Shown here in pieces: positions 1-10,861 of a stretch of 64,000 nucleotides of DNA (its first letter is position 1; the number at the start of each line of letters is the position of its first letter). Position numbers and translations under genes: made by a program. The DNA is from Auanema rhodensis (taxonomy: Eukaryota > Nematoda > Chromadorea > Rhabditida > Rhabditidae): NCBI GenBank assembly GCA_964057225.1, contig OZ059894.1, forward strand, positions 12,658,131 through 12,722,130, read 5' to 3'. Below the pieces are notes generated by a model. The model searched no databases and was not told where the DNA came from. It saw only the letters and a list, made by a program, of their open reading frames with translations.

Positions 1-2569
1 TTATAAAATATTTTCATGTTTTATTTCTTGAGTATCAAAATATTTAAACTTTTTTTTTTCACTGTTTAAAATCTTAATGAACGAATGAATTGTTTCAAAA
101 CTATTGTAAAAATATGAGATTGTTTCAAAATACGTGATTAAATGAAGAAAATGGAGTAAAATGAATTGGAAAATTATAAAATATTTTCATGTTTTATTTC
201 TTGAGTTTCAAAATATTCAAACTTTTTTTTTTCACTGTTTAAAATCTTACAGAACGAATGAATTGTTTCAAAACTATTGTAAAAATATGAGATTGTTTCA
301 AAATACGTGATTAAATGAAGAAAATAGAGTAAAATGAATTGGAATATTATAAAATATTTTCATGTTTTATTTCTTGAGTATCAAAATATTCAAACTTTTT
401 TTTTTCACTGTTCAAAATCTTAATGAACGAATGAATTGTTTCAAAACTATTGTAAAAATTTGAGATTGTTTCAAAATACGTGATTAAATGAAGAAAATAG
501 AGTAAAATGAATTGGAAAATTATAAAATATTTTCATGTTTTATTTCTTGAGTTTCAAAATATTCAAACTTTTTTTTTTCACTGTTTAAAATCTTAATGAA
601 CGAATGAATTGTTTCAAAACTATTATAAAAATATGAGATTGTTTCAAAATACGTGATTAAATGAAGAAAATGGAGTAAAATGAATTGGAAAATTATAAAA
701 TATTTCCATGTTTTATTTTCTTAGTATCAGAAAATTCAAATTAAGATCGTTTTTAATGTTTCAAATCTCAATGAACGAATGAATTGTTTCAAAACTATTG
801 TAAAAATATGAGATTGTTTCAAAATACGTGATTAAATGAAGAAAATGGAGTAAAATGAATTGGAAAATTATAAAATATTTCCATGTTTTATTTTCTTAGT
901 ATCAGAAAATTCAAATTAAGATCGTTTTTAATGTTTCAAATCTTAATGAACGAATGAATTGTTTCAAAACTATTGTAAAAATTTGAGATTGTTTCAAAAT
1001 ACGTGATTAAATGAAGAAAATAGAGTAAAATGAATTGGAAAATTATAAAATATTTTCATGTTTTATTTCTTGAGTTTCAAAATATTCAAACTTTTTTTTT
1101 TCACTGTTTAAAATCTTAATGAACGAATGAATTGTTTCAAAACTATTGTAAAAATATGAGATTGTTTCAAAATACGTGATTAAATGAAGAAAATGGAGTA
1201 AAATGAATTGGAAAATTATAAAATATTTCCATGTTTTATTTTCTTAGTATCAGAAAATTCAAATTAAGATCGTTTTTAATGTTTCAAATCTTAATGAACG
1301 AATTAATTGTTTCAAAACTATTGTAAAAATATGAGATTGTTTCAAAATACGTGATTAAATGAAGAAAATAGAGTAAAATGAATTGGAATATTATAAAATA
1401 TTTTCATGTTTTATTTCTTGAGTATCAAAATATTCAAACTTTTTTTTTTCACTGTTCAAAATCTTAATGAACGAATGAATTGTTTCAAAACTATTGTAAA
1501 AATTTGAGATTGTTTCAAAATACGTGATTAAATGAAGAAAATAGAGTAAAATGAATTGGAATATTATAAAATATTTTCATGTTTTATTTCTTGAGTATCA
1601 AAATATTCAAACTTTTTTTTTTCACTGTTTAAAATCTTAATGAACGAATGAATTGTTTCAAAACTATTGTAAAAATATGAGATTGTTTCAAAATACGTGA
1701 TTAAATGAAGAAAATGGAGTAAAATGAATTGGAAAATTATAAAATATTTTCATGTTTTATTTCTTGAGTTTCAAAATATTCAAACTTTTTTTTTCACTAT
1801 TCAAAATCTTAATGAACGAATGAATTGTTTCAAAACTATTGTAAAAATATGAGATTGTTTCAAAATACGTGATTAAATGAAGAAAATGGAGTAAAATGAA
1901 TTGGAAAATTATAAAATATTTCCATGTTTTATTTTTTTAGTATCAGAAAATTCAAATTAAGATCGTTTTTAATGTTTCAAATCTCAATGAACGAATGAAT
2001 TGTTTCAAAACTATTGTAAAAATATGAGATTGTTTCAAAATACGTGATTAAATGAAGAAAATGGAGTAAAATGAATTGGAAAATTATAAAATATTTTCAT
2101 GTTTTATTTCTTGAGTTTCAAAATATTCAAACTTTTTTTTTTCACTGTTTAAAATCTTAATGAACGAATGAATTGTTTCAAAACTATTGTAAAAATATGA
2201 GATTGTTTCAAAATACGTGATTAAATGAAGAAAATGGAGTAAAATGAATTGGAAAATTATAAAATATTTTCATGTTTTATTTCTTGAGTTTCAAAATATT
2301 CAAACTTTTTTTTTTCACTGTTTAAAATCTTAATGAACGAATGAATTGTTTCAAAACTATTGTAAAAATATGAGATTGTTTCAAAATACGTGATTAAATG
2401 AAGAAAATGGAGTAAAATGAATTGGAAAATTATAAAATATTTCCATGTTTTATTTTTTTAGTATCAGAAAATTCAAATTAAGATCGTTTTTAATGTTTCA
2501 AATCTCAATGAACGAATGAATTGTTTCAAAACTATTGTAAAAATATGAGATTGTTTCAAAATACGTGAT

Positions 2570-3480
2570 CAAATGAAGAAAATAGAGTAAAATGAATTGG
2601 AAAATTATAAAATATTTTCATGTTTTATTTTTTGAGTATCAAAATATTTGAAATTATAACTTCTTTACTGTTAAAAACATTATTAACTGGATGATTTGTT
2701 TCGAAATTATTGTAAAAATATGAGATTGTTTCAAAATACGTGATTAAATGAAGAAAATAGAGTAAAATGAATTGGAAAATTTTAAAATATTTTCATGTTT
2801 TATTTTTTGAGTATCGAAATATTTAAAATTATATCTTCTTTACTGTTAAAAACATTATTAAATGAATGATTTGTTTCGAAATTATTGTAAAAATTTGAGA
2901 TTGTTTCAAAATACGTGATTAAATGAAGAAAATGGAGTAAAATGAATTGGAAAATTATAAAATATTTTCATGTTTCATTTTTTGAGTATCAAATAAATTA
3001 AAATTATATCTACTTTACTGTTAAAAACATTATTAACTGGATTATTTATTTCGAAATTATTGTAAAATTTAAAATTGTTCCAAGAAACATAATTAAATGA
3101 AGAAAATAGAGTAAAATGAATTGGAAAATTTTAAAATATTTTCATGTTTTATTTTTTGAGTATCGAAATATTTAAAATTATATCTTCTTTACTGTTAAAA
3201 ACATTATTAAATGAATGATTTGTTTCGAAATTATTGTAAAAATATGAGATTGTTTCAAAATACGTGATTAAATGAAGAAAATAGAGTAAAATGAATTGGA
3301 AAATTTTAAAATATTTTCATGTTTTATTTTTTGAGTATCGAAATATTTAAAATTATATCTTCTTTACTGTTAAAAACATTATTAAATGAATGATTTGTTT
3401 CGAAATTATTGTAAAAATTTGAGATTGTTTCAAAATACGTGATTAAATGAAGAAAATGGAGTAAAATGAATTGGAAAATT
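2570..3480 (+). repeat. Cluster of C-type satellite monomers (representative)
   Basis: Monomers spaced 174-175 bp whose right halves read attatatcttctttactgttaaaaa and whose left parts carry tgtttcgaaattattg. One of them (about 3000-3094) also replaces the usual TACGTGAT segment with ccaagaaacataatt. Similar clusters recur near 14850-15560, 20940-21790, 24070-24740, 26350-27000, 30340-31020, 33990-34670, 41390-42070, 45040-45710 and 53410-54070, always after a gatcaaatg monomer. Confidence 0.8.
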
Positions 3481-4427
3481 ATAAAATATTTCCATGTTTT
3501 ATTTTCTTAGTATCAGAAAATTCAAATTAAGATCGTTTTTAATGTTTCAAATCTTAATGAACGAATTAATTGTTTCAAAACTATTGTAAAAATATGAGAT
3601 TGTTTCAAAATACGTGATTAAATGAAGGAAATGGAGTAAAATGAACTGGAAAAATATAAAATATTTTCATGTTTTATTTCTTGAGTTTCAAAATATTCAA
3701 ACTTTTTTTTTTCACTGTTCAAAATCTTAATGAACGAATGAATTGTTTCAAAACTATTGTAAAAATTTGAGATTGTTTCAAAATACGTGATTAAATGAAG
3801 AAAATGGAGTAAAATGAATTGGAAAATTATAAAATATTTCCATGTTTTATTTTTTTAGTATCAGAAAATTCAAATTAAGATCGTTTTTAATGTTTCAAAT
3901 CTCAATGAACGAATGAATTGTTTCAAAACTATTGTGAAAATATGAGATTGTTTCAAAATACGTGATTAAATGAAGAAAATGGAGTAAAATGAATTGGAAA
4001 ATTATAAAATATTTTCATGTTTTATTTCTTGAGTATCAAAATATTCAAAATTATATCTTTTTTACTGTTAAAAACATTATTAACTGGATGATTTGTTTCG
4101 AAATTATTGCAAAAATATGAGATTGTTTCAAAATACGTGATTAAATGAAGAAAATGGAGTAAAATGAATTGGAAAATTATAAAATATTTTCCTGTTTTAT
4201 TTCTTGAGTTTCAAAATATTCAAACTTTTTTTTTTCACTGTTTAAAATCTTAATGAACGAATGAATTGTTTCAAAACTATTGTAAAAATATGAGATTGTT
4301 TCAAAATACGTGATTAAATGAAGAAAATAGAGTAAAATGAATTGGAATATTATAAAATATTTTCATGTTTTATTTCTTGAGTATCAAAATATTCAAACTT
4401 TTTTTTTTCACTGTTTAAAATCTTAAT

Positions 4428-4432
4428 GAACG
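4428..4432. repeat. Left target site duplication, gaacg
   Basis: The five bases before the left LTR match the five after the right LTR (11299-11303). Removing the element and one copy restores the normal satellite context cttaatgaacgaatgaattg. Five bases is within the usual BEL/Pao range. Confidence 0.95.
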
Positions 4433-4508
4433 TGTTCTGTGGATTCACAGAAAATCAGTTCTTTTTAGATCATTTTTTGTGATATTGAATTGTGGAATCG
4501 GTTGAATC

Positions 4509-4538
4509 TACGTGAAACATTTACGTGATCTCTTTATA
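4509..4538 (+). promoter_or_regulatory. Putative LTR promoter region with TACGTGA pair and TATA-like box
   Basis: TACGTGA occurs at 4509-4515 and 4522-4528 (13 bp apart), followed closely by TTTATA at 4533-4538. ACGTG is the core recognised by bHLH-PAS factors in animals, so these may be activator sites just upstream of a TATA-like element. The assignment is inferred from motif and position only; the same motif also lies in every typical satellite monomer around the element. Confidence 0.35.
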
Positions 4539-4602
4539 CCCTTTTTCCAATTTTATTCTTATACGTTGTACCAAACCCATCCGGTTGTTCGGATAATAAG
4601 TA

Positions 4603-4608
4603 AATAAA
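4603..4608 (+). promoter_or_regulatory. AATAAA polyadenylation signal in the 5' LTR
   Basis: A canonical AATAAA hexamer about 40 bp before the LTR end. The identical hexamer in the 3' LTR (11254-11259) is the one expected to end the genomic transcript; this 5' copy would have to be bypassed or lie upstream of the RNA start. Confidence 0.5.
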
Positions 4609-4647
4609 TCATTATATATAAATATATGTTTCTATTATTTTGAGACA

Positions 4648-4766
4648 TAAAAAGTGGTGCATCGGCAAAAGTTATCTTGAGCTCGCATTAAATCAAAAAA
4701 AGGATAAAGAAATAATTAAAAAGAAAGAAATTAATTAAATTAATAAAAGGTTGATTATATTCAAAA
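4648..4766 (+). other. 5' untranslated leader of the BEL/Pao element
   Basis: 119 bp between the left LTR and the gag start. It holds the primer binding site near its start, followed by an A-rich stretch with no upstream ATG on the + strand that I can see. It is the expected location of packaging signals, but none can be identified by eye. Confidence 0.7.
4655..4666 (+). other. Primer binding site, tRNA-Gly type
   Basis: TGGTGCATCGGC lies seven bases after the left LTR. Its reverse complement, GCCGATGCACCA, is the conserved animal tRNA-Gly (GCC) acceptor end plus CCA. Twelve bases match and the match ends where the sequence becomes AAAAG. This is the expected site for priming minus-strand DNA synthesis. 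Confidence 0.8.
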
Positions 4767-6629
4767 ATGAGTTTATATCATCAGAAAATTGAGGCAAAAG
4801 TAATAATATCAGGTATTCAAAGAAGGATCAATACTACTCTAGCAAAAAGAGAAGAAATAATTCATATTCTTGAAGAATCTGAAAGAATAAAAGATAAAAG
4901 TTTGATTAAATTCAGAGATTATATTTCTTCTTTTAACAATCTTATGGAGAGATCTGTAATTTTGAAAAATGATGAAGTATTTGAAGATATCAAAGAAAAA
5001 CTAAAAAAATCCATAATTATTGAAAATTGGATAGCTATAAAAGAAGAAATAGAGGAATTTAAAGAGTTAATCGGAAATAATTCGAAAAATATAATTCATG
5101 AAGAAATAAAAATGAATATGAAACATTTCAACAATATTGAAGAAGATTTTCTTAAAGCAATTGAAAAAGAAAATTTAAGATCAGAATATTCAAATTTTTC
5201 TGAAGACGATACTCAATTTTCAAATGAAAGCGATTTAGAGTCTGAGTATGAACGTTTATCTAACAGATTCACACCCAGAAATAAGATATCAGGAAGTTCA
5301 CTACATAGAATGGAAGATACACTTTCTTATAGTAGAAGAAAAGCAAGAAATATCAAAACATCGCAACCAGATATAATTCTAACTGAAAAAATAAACGAGT
5401 TGTCACAGAAGTTAGAATTGTTATCAAAAAATTTTAAAAATAACGTGGATGTTGGAATGCTTACACCTACTCGATTTGAGAATACCCAATACAACAATTC
5501 AATTCCTCGATCAAACTTCGAAATCAGTAATAAAAGGGATGAAGTGAACCACAGTTATACTTTATATCAAAAACTCCCAAGAATAGAAATTAAAGAATTT
5601 GATGGGGATCTCAAAAAATTCAAAGAATTTTATAATATTTTCATGCTAACTATTCATAATAACACAAATTTAACGAATTTAGAAAAATTTTATTACTTAA
5701 AAGCATCATTAAAGGGTTTCCCCGCACAATTAATAGCACATCTATCACTAGATACAAACAATTATGAAAAAGCTTTAACAATAGTAAAAGAAACATTTGA
5801 TCGACCATATGAAATCAAAAAAGAATTAAAAAAGGAACTAAAATATATAAGGAGATCAATCGAAAATCCATATGCAACACGAGAAAACTTCTACAAAATG
5901 AAATCAATATTAGCAGCATTAGAAGAATATGAAAACATTAATACCGATGAAATTATAGAAACAGTGAAAAGTAAATTTGATATAGAAATAAATACAAAAA
6001 TATCAGAAATTGAAATAGTAGAAAAAAGAAGATTAAACATTTCAGAAATACTCAATTGTATAGAAATAAGAATAGAAGCAACAATTGCTGCTATAAATCA
6101 GGAATACATTAGAAGAGAAGAAACAAAACCAACATTAAATTTTTTCACTAATTCATCAAATAGATATAACAAAAAATATCATGAAAAAAACGTTGATATC
6201 AATAAAAAACTAACCTTTGAAAAAGAACCATACAGAAAAGAAACTTCAGCGTGTATATTCTGTAAAATGAATAATCATGAAAGCGCAAAATGTAAAAAAG
6301 TAACAAATATTCAAGAAAGGAGAAATGTAGTAATAAATAATAAACTATGCTGGATATGTTTTAGACAAAACCATTCATCATTTGAATGTACCAGTAACAA
6401 ATGTTGCAATTGTAACGGTAATCACAATGAGAGCCTTTGTTTTAAAATAAAAAATCAAGAAACAAGCGAAATGATTAATAAATCAGAAAAATATAGAGAT
6501 AAAACAAACTTAAGTTATCAAAATAACGAGAAACGATATGATAAAAAAGACATTTCACCAACAGGTGGTAACTCTGAGCCTTTGAGAACAAATTTTCGGT
6601 TCACCCCAGTGAACGCGGATCATACATGA
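4767..6629 (+). CDS. gag: Gag polyprotein of the BEL/Pao element
   Basis: 620 residues; the structural protein that would form the cytoplasmic virus-like particle and bind the element RNA. Residues 1 to about 260 are highly charged (Lys/Glu) and look helical or coiled-coil. From L270 (LPRIEIKEFDGD) to about 410 it matches the DUF1759-type domain typical of BEL/Pao Gag. Three C-terminal zinc knuckles follow: C496-C499-H504-C509 and C528-C531-H536-C541 (both CX2CX4HX4C) and C546-C549-H553-C558 (CX2CX3HX4C). The ATG has A at -3 and is the first + strand ATG after the leader. The stop TGA (6627-6629) overlaps the pol ATG as ATGA. Codon use is strongly AT-biased like pol. No internal disruption is seen; family membership is secure, start choice likely. 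Confidence 0.93.
   Translation: MSLYHQKIEAKVIISGIQRRINTTLAKREEIIHILEESERIKDKSLIKFRDYISSFNNLMERSVILKNDEVFEDIKEKLKKSIIIENWIAIKEEIEEFKELIGNNSKNIIHEEIKMNMKHFNNIEEDFLKAIEKENLRSEYSNFSEDDTQFSNESDLESEYERLSNRFTPRNKISGSSLHRMEDTLSYSRRKARNIKTSQPDIILTEKINELSQKLELLSKNFKNNVDVGMLTPTRFENTQYNNSIPRSNFEISNKRDEVNHSYTLYQKLPRIEIKEFDGDLKKFKEFYNIFMLTIHNNTNLTNLEKFYYLKASLKGFPAQLIAHLSLDTNNYEKALTIVKETFDRPYEIKKELKKELKYIRRSIENPYATRENFYKMKSILAALEEYENINTDEIIETVKSKFDIEINTKISEIEIVEKRRLNISEILNCIEIRIEATIAAINQEYIRREETKPTLNFFTNSSNRYNKKYHEKNVDINKKLTFEKEPYRKETSACIFCKMNNHESAKCKKVTNIQERRNVVINNKLCWICFRQNHSSFECTSNKCCNCNGNHNESLCFKIKNQETSEMINKSEKYRDKTNLSYQNNEKRYDKKDISPTGGNSEPLRTNFRFTPVNADHT
6590..6596 (+). promoter_or_regulatory. Putative -1 ribosomal frameshift heptamer A AAT TTT
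   Basis: In the gag frame the codons are AAT (6591-6593) and TTT (6594-6596), preceded by A at 6590. This fits the X XXY YYZ rule for -1 slippage. The pol (-1) frame opens at 6578 after a TGA at 6575-6577, so the heptamer lies inside the window where a -1 shift gives an uninterrupted Gag-Pol. A downstream stimulatory structure was not evaluated. The alternative is stop-start reinitiation at ATGA (6626-6629). Confidence 0.5.
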
Positions 6630-9600
6630 ATAAAATTAGTATAAAATCACTAGTTTCAAATAATAGTAGTGTTTTAGATCAAGAAAATACATTTTTTATA
6701 TCAATTTTTAAAGTAAAAAATAAACATTTAACAGTCATTTTTGACTCATGCTCACAAAAATCATTTATTAGAGAAGAAATAGCAAATAGTTTAAATTCAA
6801 AGACTTTATCTCACGAAAAAATTCCAATTGGAACAATCGGAAATAAAGAAACAGTGTATAATTCAAAAGTAACTTGTTTAGATATGTCAAATGTAAATAT
6901 CAATGTTTTAACTATTCCAATAATTACAGATGAAATTTGTATACCAGAATTAAGTCATGAAGACTTAAACGAAATTATGCTAATTGATACGCAAGCCAAA
7001 AAACAGGCTTCAGCAGACAAAAATGAAATAGGTGAATATGCTAATGAGGCCATAAATAACAAAAATCATAAACTGAAAGAGTCTCATGACGAATTAAATT
7101 TAGAAGAAAGTGTTTTTGAATTTTTTATTGGAAAAACGAGAATCGAACCGGATATACTAATCGGAATGGATAACTACTTCAATATTATTCCTAAAAATTT
7201 CAAATCTTTAATTTTAAAATCAGGTTTAATAGTTCTACCAACTAAAATTAACCCAATAATATGTGGAACAATAAAAACGGAAGAAAGTCAGGAACTTAAT
7301 AAAGATCTGAAATGTTTTTTAACAGGAATTAAACTCAAAAAACCTGAAAAGGACACTAAAGAAATTTTGAGAAAAAAGGAAGATGAAATTGCTCGGAAAC
7401 ATTTCCATGATAATGTAAATATTCAAAATGGTAGAGTTACCGTTGCATTCCCTATAAAAGCAAATATCCAATCAATTAATAACAACTTTGGAAAAAGCTT
7501 TGGTTGTTTGAAAGGTCTAATTAAAAGCTTAGAAAATAAGCAAGATGTTTTAAAGATCTATGATGACACAATCAAAGAACAATTAAGATCAGAAATTCTT
7601 GAAATAGCCCCAAAAACATGTCATCCATTTTTTACCTATTACATTCCTCATCATTTTGTTCTAAAATTAAGCAGTAACACAACCAAACTGAGGGTAGTAT
7701 TGAATGCATCGAGTAAAACGAAAGGTTCTAAATCTTTAAATGATATCTTATATCAAGGAGAAGGAATAATTCCAAATTTAATAGGCATGCTGATTAGATT
7801 AAGATTAACAAAAGAGTTTATAATGGGAGATATAGAAAAAGCCTTTCATCAAATAGCTTTAAAAAATGAACATCGTGATTTAACGAGAATATTATGGATC
7901 AAAGACCTTAAACAAGAAATCACTAATAATAATCTGTTATATCTCAGATTCACCAGAATACCATTTGGTGTCAACAGTTCTCCTTTTTTATTAGCCGCTA
8001 GTATAATATATTTTTTAAAACTAGAAAACAGATATTTTAATGATGATCTGATGAAGAACACATATGTGGATAACATAATGATGAAAATCACGAATGAAAA
8101 TCAAAGTTTAAAGTTATATGAAGAAATAAAAAACTTATTTTCTAAGATAAATATGAACGTCAGAGAGTTTTATACTAATAATAAAGAAATTATGGGGAAG
8201 ATTCCTGAAAATGACAAAATGAAAGATGGAAACATGAAAATATTAGGTATTAATTATAATAAAAATGAAGATGTGTTTCAAATAAAAATTCCGGAATGGA
8301 AAAATCAGAAAATAACAAGAAAAAACGTTCTAAGTTTCATAAACTCGGTTTTCGACCCTATCGGAATATCACAACCAATCTTGTTGAAAGCTAAATTATT
8401 CATGAAGAAATTATGGGAACTGAAAAATGAATGGAACGATGAGATTAAAGAAAAAGAACTAAACGCTGAATGGCAAAATGTCATCAAAAATGTACAAAAT
8501 ACAACAATAAACATCCCAAGGCAACTCTTAGTTGAACAAAATCCGAATGAAATTGAATATTTTTTATTTACGGATGCATCAAAAGACGTAATTGCTGCTG
8601 TTGCATACATTGTCGAATATAACAACATGAAAGAAGTGATAAATGTTCAATTCCTGAACTCTAAATCATCCACTATGGTGGAAGGGTCAATACCTATGAA
8701 AGAACTATCAGCAGTAGTACTAGGTATGAAACTACTGAGAGAAAACATGAAAGAAATTAACGTGAAAATAGAAATGATTAAAATTTTCACAGATTCTCAG
8801 GTAGTCTTACATTGGATATTTAAAAATCCACAGAAAAAAGTATATATCAAAAACAGATTAGAAAAAATAAATTTGATTATTGATGAAATCAAAAATGAAG
8901 GAAAAAAGATTGAATTTTTTTATGTAAAATCAGAATCAAACCCTGCTGACATACCAACACGAGGGATTGATGAAAAGGATGAACAATTTGAAGTTTGGAA
9001 AAATGGTCCGAAATGGATAAAATCCAAAAATTTATATTCTATTCATATCAAATCTATGGAAGAAGTAGTAAACCCCGAAAATCTCAGTCAAAAAATTTTA
9101 AATTTCTTAATTAGTTCAAAAAAGCCAATCCAGTATGAAAATTTAGATGGTCTGGTACAAAAATATTCTTCATTTCCAAAATTCATCCAAATAATTAAGA
9201 ATATATTAGTCTTTATTTGCAATTCAAGCATGAAAAATAACTGCAAATTGTCAAAACTATTACAAGGCCTTAAAAATTCAAATTCGGAATCGGAAAAAAC
9301 TAAATTAACAGAATTAATTATTATAAAATTACATCAAGAACAAAATATCGAAAGTTTAGAAAAGAAAAAATATAAATGCCTCGATATAATTAAAGATGAA
9401 AATGGTATACTTAGAGTAAGAGGAAGAATAGGTGATAAAGAAAATCAAAAAGATAAATATCCTATATTAATTTTCGGAAAAACTCAATATGCCAATTTAT
9501 TCATAACCTATATGCATGGTTTAACACTTCATGCTTCAAGAAATACGTTGATATCGATTGTCAGAAGTGAATTTTTTATAATAAGGTTAAAATCAGTGAT

Positions 9601-10750
9601 AAATAACGTAAACTCAAAATGTATTAAATGTAAAAAACTGAATAACAGACCATATAAATATCCTAACTATCCGCAATTACCAGAATACAGGATAAATCAA
9701 TTTAAACCTTTTGAAAATGTAGGAATAGATTATGCAGGTCCACTGTATGTATCAACAGACACTGAAAGAAATAAAAAAGTCTGGATTATGCTCATCACAT
9801 GTTTAAGTACTAGGGCAGTTTATATTGATATCGCAGAAAACTGTTCAACAAATGAATTTATTCTGAATATAAGAAAATTTTTTGCACGAAAGCGAATACC
9901 AAAAGTCATCATTAGTGACAATGGTTCACAATTTATAAAATCAGATAAAGTTCTTAAAACTCTATTAGAGCAGAAAGCAATTCAATGGAAATTTATAACA
10001 CCACATTCTCCTTGGAAAGGTGGATTTTACGAAAGACTAATAGGTATTACCAAGAAATATTTGATGAAAACCCTAGAAAATAAGCAAGTTTCACAAAAAG
10101 AATTAAGCACTATTTTATGCGAAATTGAGAATATCATGAATAATCGTCCATTGACGAATTTAGAAACTGATTTTGATAAAATAATAACACCATTAAGTTT
10201 AGAGGTTTATCATCCGAATAATTTATTGCCAAATTATGAGAATAATGAACAAAAAAGAAATTTAGAATCTAACAATGAGATAAAGAATTGGTTAGAAGTA
10301 TGTAACAAGAGAATAGAAAACTTTTGGCTGGAATGGAGTCAACATTACATCGAAGAACTAAGAGCTTCGAATACAAAATTCCGTAATGAGAACCATTTTT
10401 CTAAAATAACACCCAATGTGGGGGATGTAGTACTTTGTGAACAGAGTAACACTAAAAGAAACAAATGGCCTATGGCTATTATAGAGAAACTTATTCCATC
10501 AAAGGATAATGAGATAAGAACAGCAATAGTTAGAAATTCAGATCGAAAAACTTTAAGAAAATCCATAAATCATTTAATTCCGCTTGAGTTGAACATATAT
10601 TCTGATATATATAATCAGAAAGATGAAACGAGTATGGAAACATTAGATCCGGAAACGCTCAAAGAGCAAAATAAGGAAGTAGAAAAAGATGATACATGGA
10701 AAAATAGATTAAGATGTTTAGAGAGAGTAGATTATACAAAATATTTTTAA
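6626..10750 (+). CDS. pol: Pol polyprotein of the BEL/Pao element (protease, RT, RNase H, integrase)
   Basis: 1,374 residues from the ATG that overlaps the gag stop. Domains in order: A17-type aspartic protease with D40-S41-C42 and the ILIG segment at 177-180; reverse transcriptase with the BEL/Pao signature KLRVVLNAS (354-362), D402 in MGDIEKAFHQI and YVDN at 480-483 as the catalytic box; a connection with FDP at 576-578; RNase H with D650, E693, D723 and D775; integrase zinc-binding residues H964, H969, C999 and C1002; integrase catalytic D1035, D1098 and E1136 (37 residues between the last two); and a DUF5641-like C terminus from W1234 to about 1322. These activities would process Gag, copy the RNA and insert the DNA. 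Oddities are Cys in the protease D-[ST]-G motif and Asn for the second Asp of the RT box. The frame is fully open, supporting recent activity. Confidence 0.95.
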   Translation: MNKISIKSLVSNNSSVLDQENTFFISIFKVKNKHLTVIFDSCSQKSFIREEIANSLNSKTLSHEKIPIGTIGNKETVYNSKVTCLDMSNVNINVLTIPIITDEICIPELSHEDLNEIMLIDTQAKKQASADKNEIGEYANEAINNKNHKLKESHDELNLEESVFEFFIGKTRIEPDILIGMDNYFNIIPKNFKSLILKSGLIVLPTKINPIICGTIKTEESQELNKDLKCFLTGIKLKKPEKDTKEILRKKEDEIARKHFHDNVNIQNGRVTVAFPIKANIQSINNNFGKSFGCLKGLIKSLENKQDVLKIYDDTIKEQLRSEILEIAPKTCHPFFTYYIPHHFVLKLSSNTTKLRVVLNASSKTKGSKSLNDILYQGEGIIPNLIGMLIRLRLTKEFIMGDIEKAFHQIALKNEHRDLTRILWIKDLKQEITNNNLLYLRFTRIPFGVNSSPFLLAASIIYFLKLENRYFNDDLMKNTYVDNIMMKITNENQSLKLYEEIKNLFSKINMNVREFYTNNKEIMGKIPENDKMKDGNMKILGINYNKNEDVFQIKIPEWKNQKITRKNVLSFINSVFDPIGISQPILLKAKLFMKKLWELKNEWNDEIKEKELNAEWQNVIKNVQNTTINIPRQLLVEQNPNEIEYFLFTDASKDVIAAVAYIVEYNNMKEVINVQFLNSKSSTMVEGSIPMKELSAVVLGMKLLRENMKEINVKIEMIKIFTDSQVVLHWIFKNPQKKVYIKNRLEKINLIIDEIKNEGKKIEFFYVKSESNPADIPTRGIDEKDEQFEVWKNGPKWIKSKNLYSIHIKSMEEVVNPENLSQKILNFLISSKKPIQYENLDGLVQKYSSFPKFIQIIKNILVFICNSSMKNNCKLSKLLQGLKNSNSESEKTKLTELIIIKLHQEQNIESLEKKKYKCLDIIKDENGILRVRGRIGDKENQKDKYPILIFGKTQYANLFITYMHGLTLHASRNTLISIVRSEFFIIRLKSVINNVNSKCIKCKKLNNRPYKYPNYPQLPEYRINQFKPFENVGIDYAGPLYVSTDTERNKKVWIMLITCLSTRAVYIDIAENCSTNEFILNIRKFFARKRIPKVIISDNGSQFIKSDKVLKTLLEQKAIQWKFITPHSPWKGGFYERLIGITKKYLMKTLENKQVSQKELSTILCEIENIMNNRPLTNLETDFDKIITPLSLEVYHPNNLLPNYENNEQKRNLESNNEIKNWLEVCNKRIENFWLEWSQHYIEELRASNTKFRNENHFSKITPNVGDVVLCEQSNTKRNKWPMAIIEKLIPSKDNEIRTAIVRNSDRKTLRKSINHLIPLELNIYSDIYNQKDETSMETLDPETLKEQNKEVEKDDTWKNRLRCLERVDYTKYF

Positions 10751-10861
10751 AGAAAATGAATATATTTATGAATATTTTTTCTTTATATAAATTATTAATT
10801 AAAAAGTAAATGAATAGTATTTAAGCAAATTGTTTTAAATACGGTTTTCCGGTGGGAGCCA

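Larger units (their letters stand above)
1..4432 (+). repeat. Satellite array, left segment (about 173-175 bp monomers)
   Basis: Head-to-tail monomers all in one orientation. The first aatgaacg motif is at 76 and the equivalent point recurs at 249 (173 bp, type A) and from 595 to 770 (175 bp, type B). Each monomer carries ATTGTTTCAAAA twice, 30 bp apart, then TACGTGAT, a purine-rich core (atgaagaaaatRgagtaaaatg) and a variable right half. Type A right halves have a T10 tract; type B halves have aagatcgtttttaatg; type C halves have actgttaaaaacattatta. Type C monomers are clustered at about 2600-3480. No coding capacity is seen. The variant cttacagaacg at about 247 otherwise appears only after 57 kb. 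A centromeric or pericentromeric role is possible but is inference only. Confidence 0.97.
4433..4647 (+). repeat. 5' LTR of the BEL/Pao element
   Basis: 215 bp, starting tgttctgtgg and ending tttgagaca. It should contain the promoter, the transcription start and, in its 3' copy, the polyadenylation site. Visible elements are two TACGTGA motifs (4509-4515 and 4522-4528), a TATA-like TTTATA (4533-4538), a short perfect inverted repeat ATCCG-6 nt-CGGAT (4579-4594) and AATAAA (4603-4608). The U3/R/U5 borders cannot be fixed without transcript ends. No difference from the 3' LTR was seen on base-by-base reading. Confidence 0.96.

Noticed and set aside
7849-10566. Open frames on the minus strand inside pol (7849-8091, 8305-8628, 10345-10566)
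   Set aside because: They lie antisense to well-supported RT, RNase H and C-terminal Pol domains, are low-complexity hydrophobic translations of AT-rich DNA, and show no recognisable motif.
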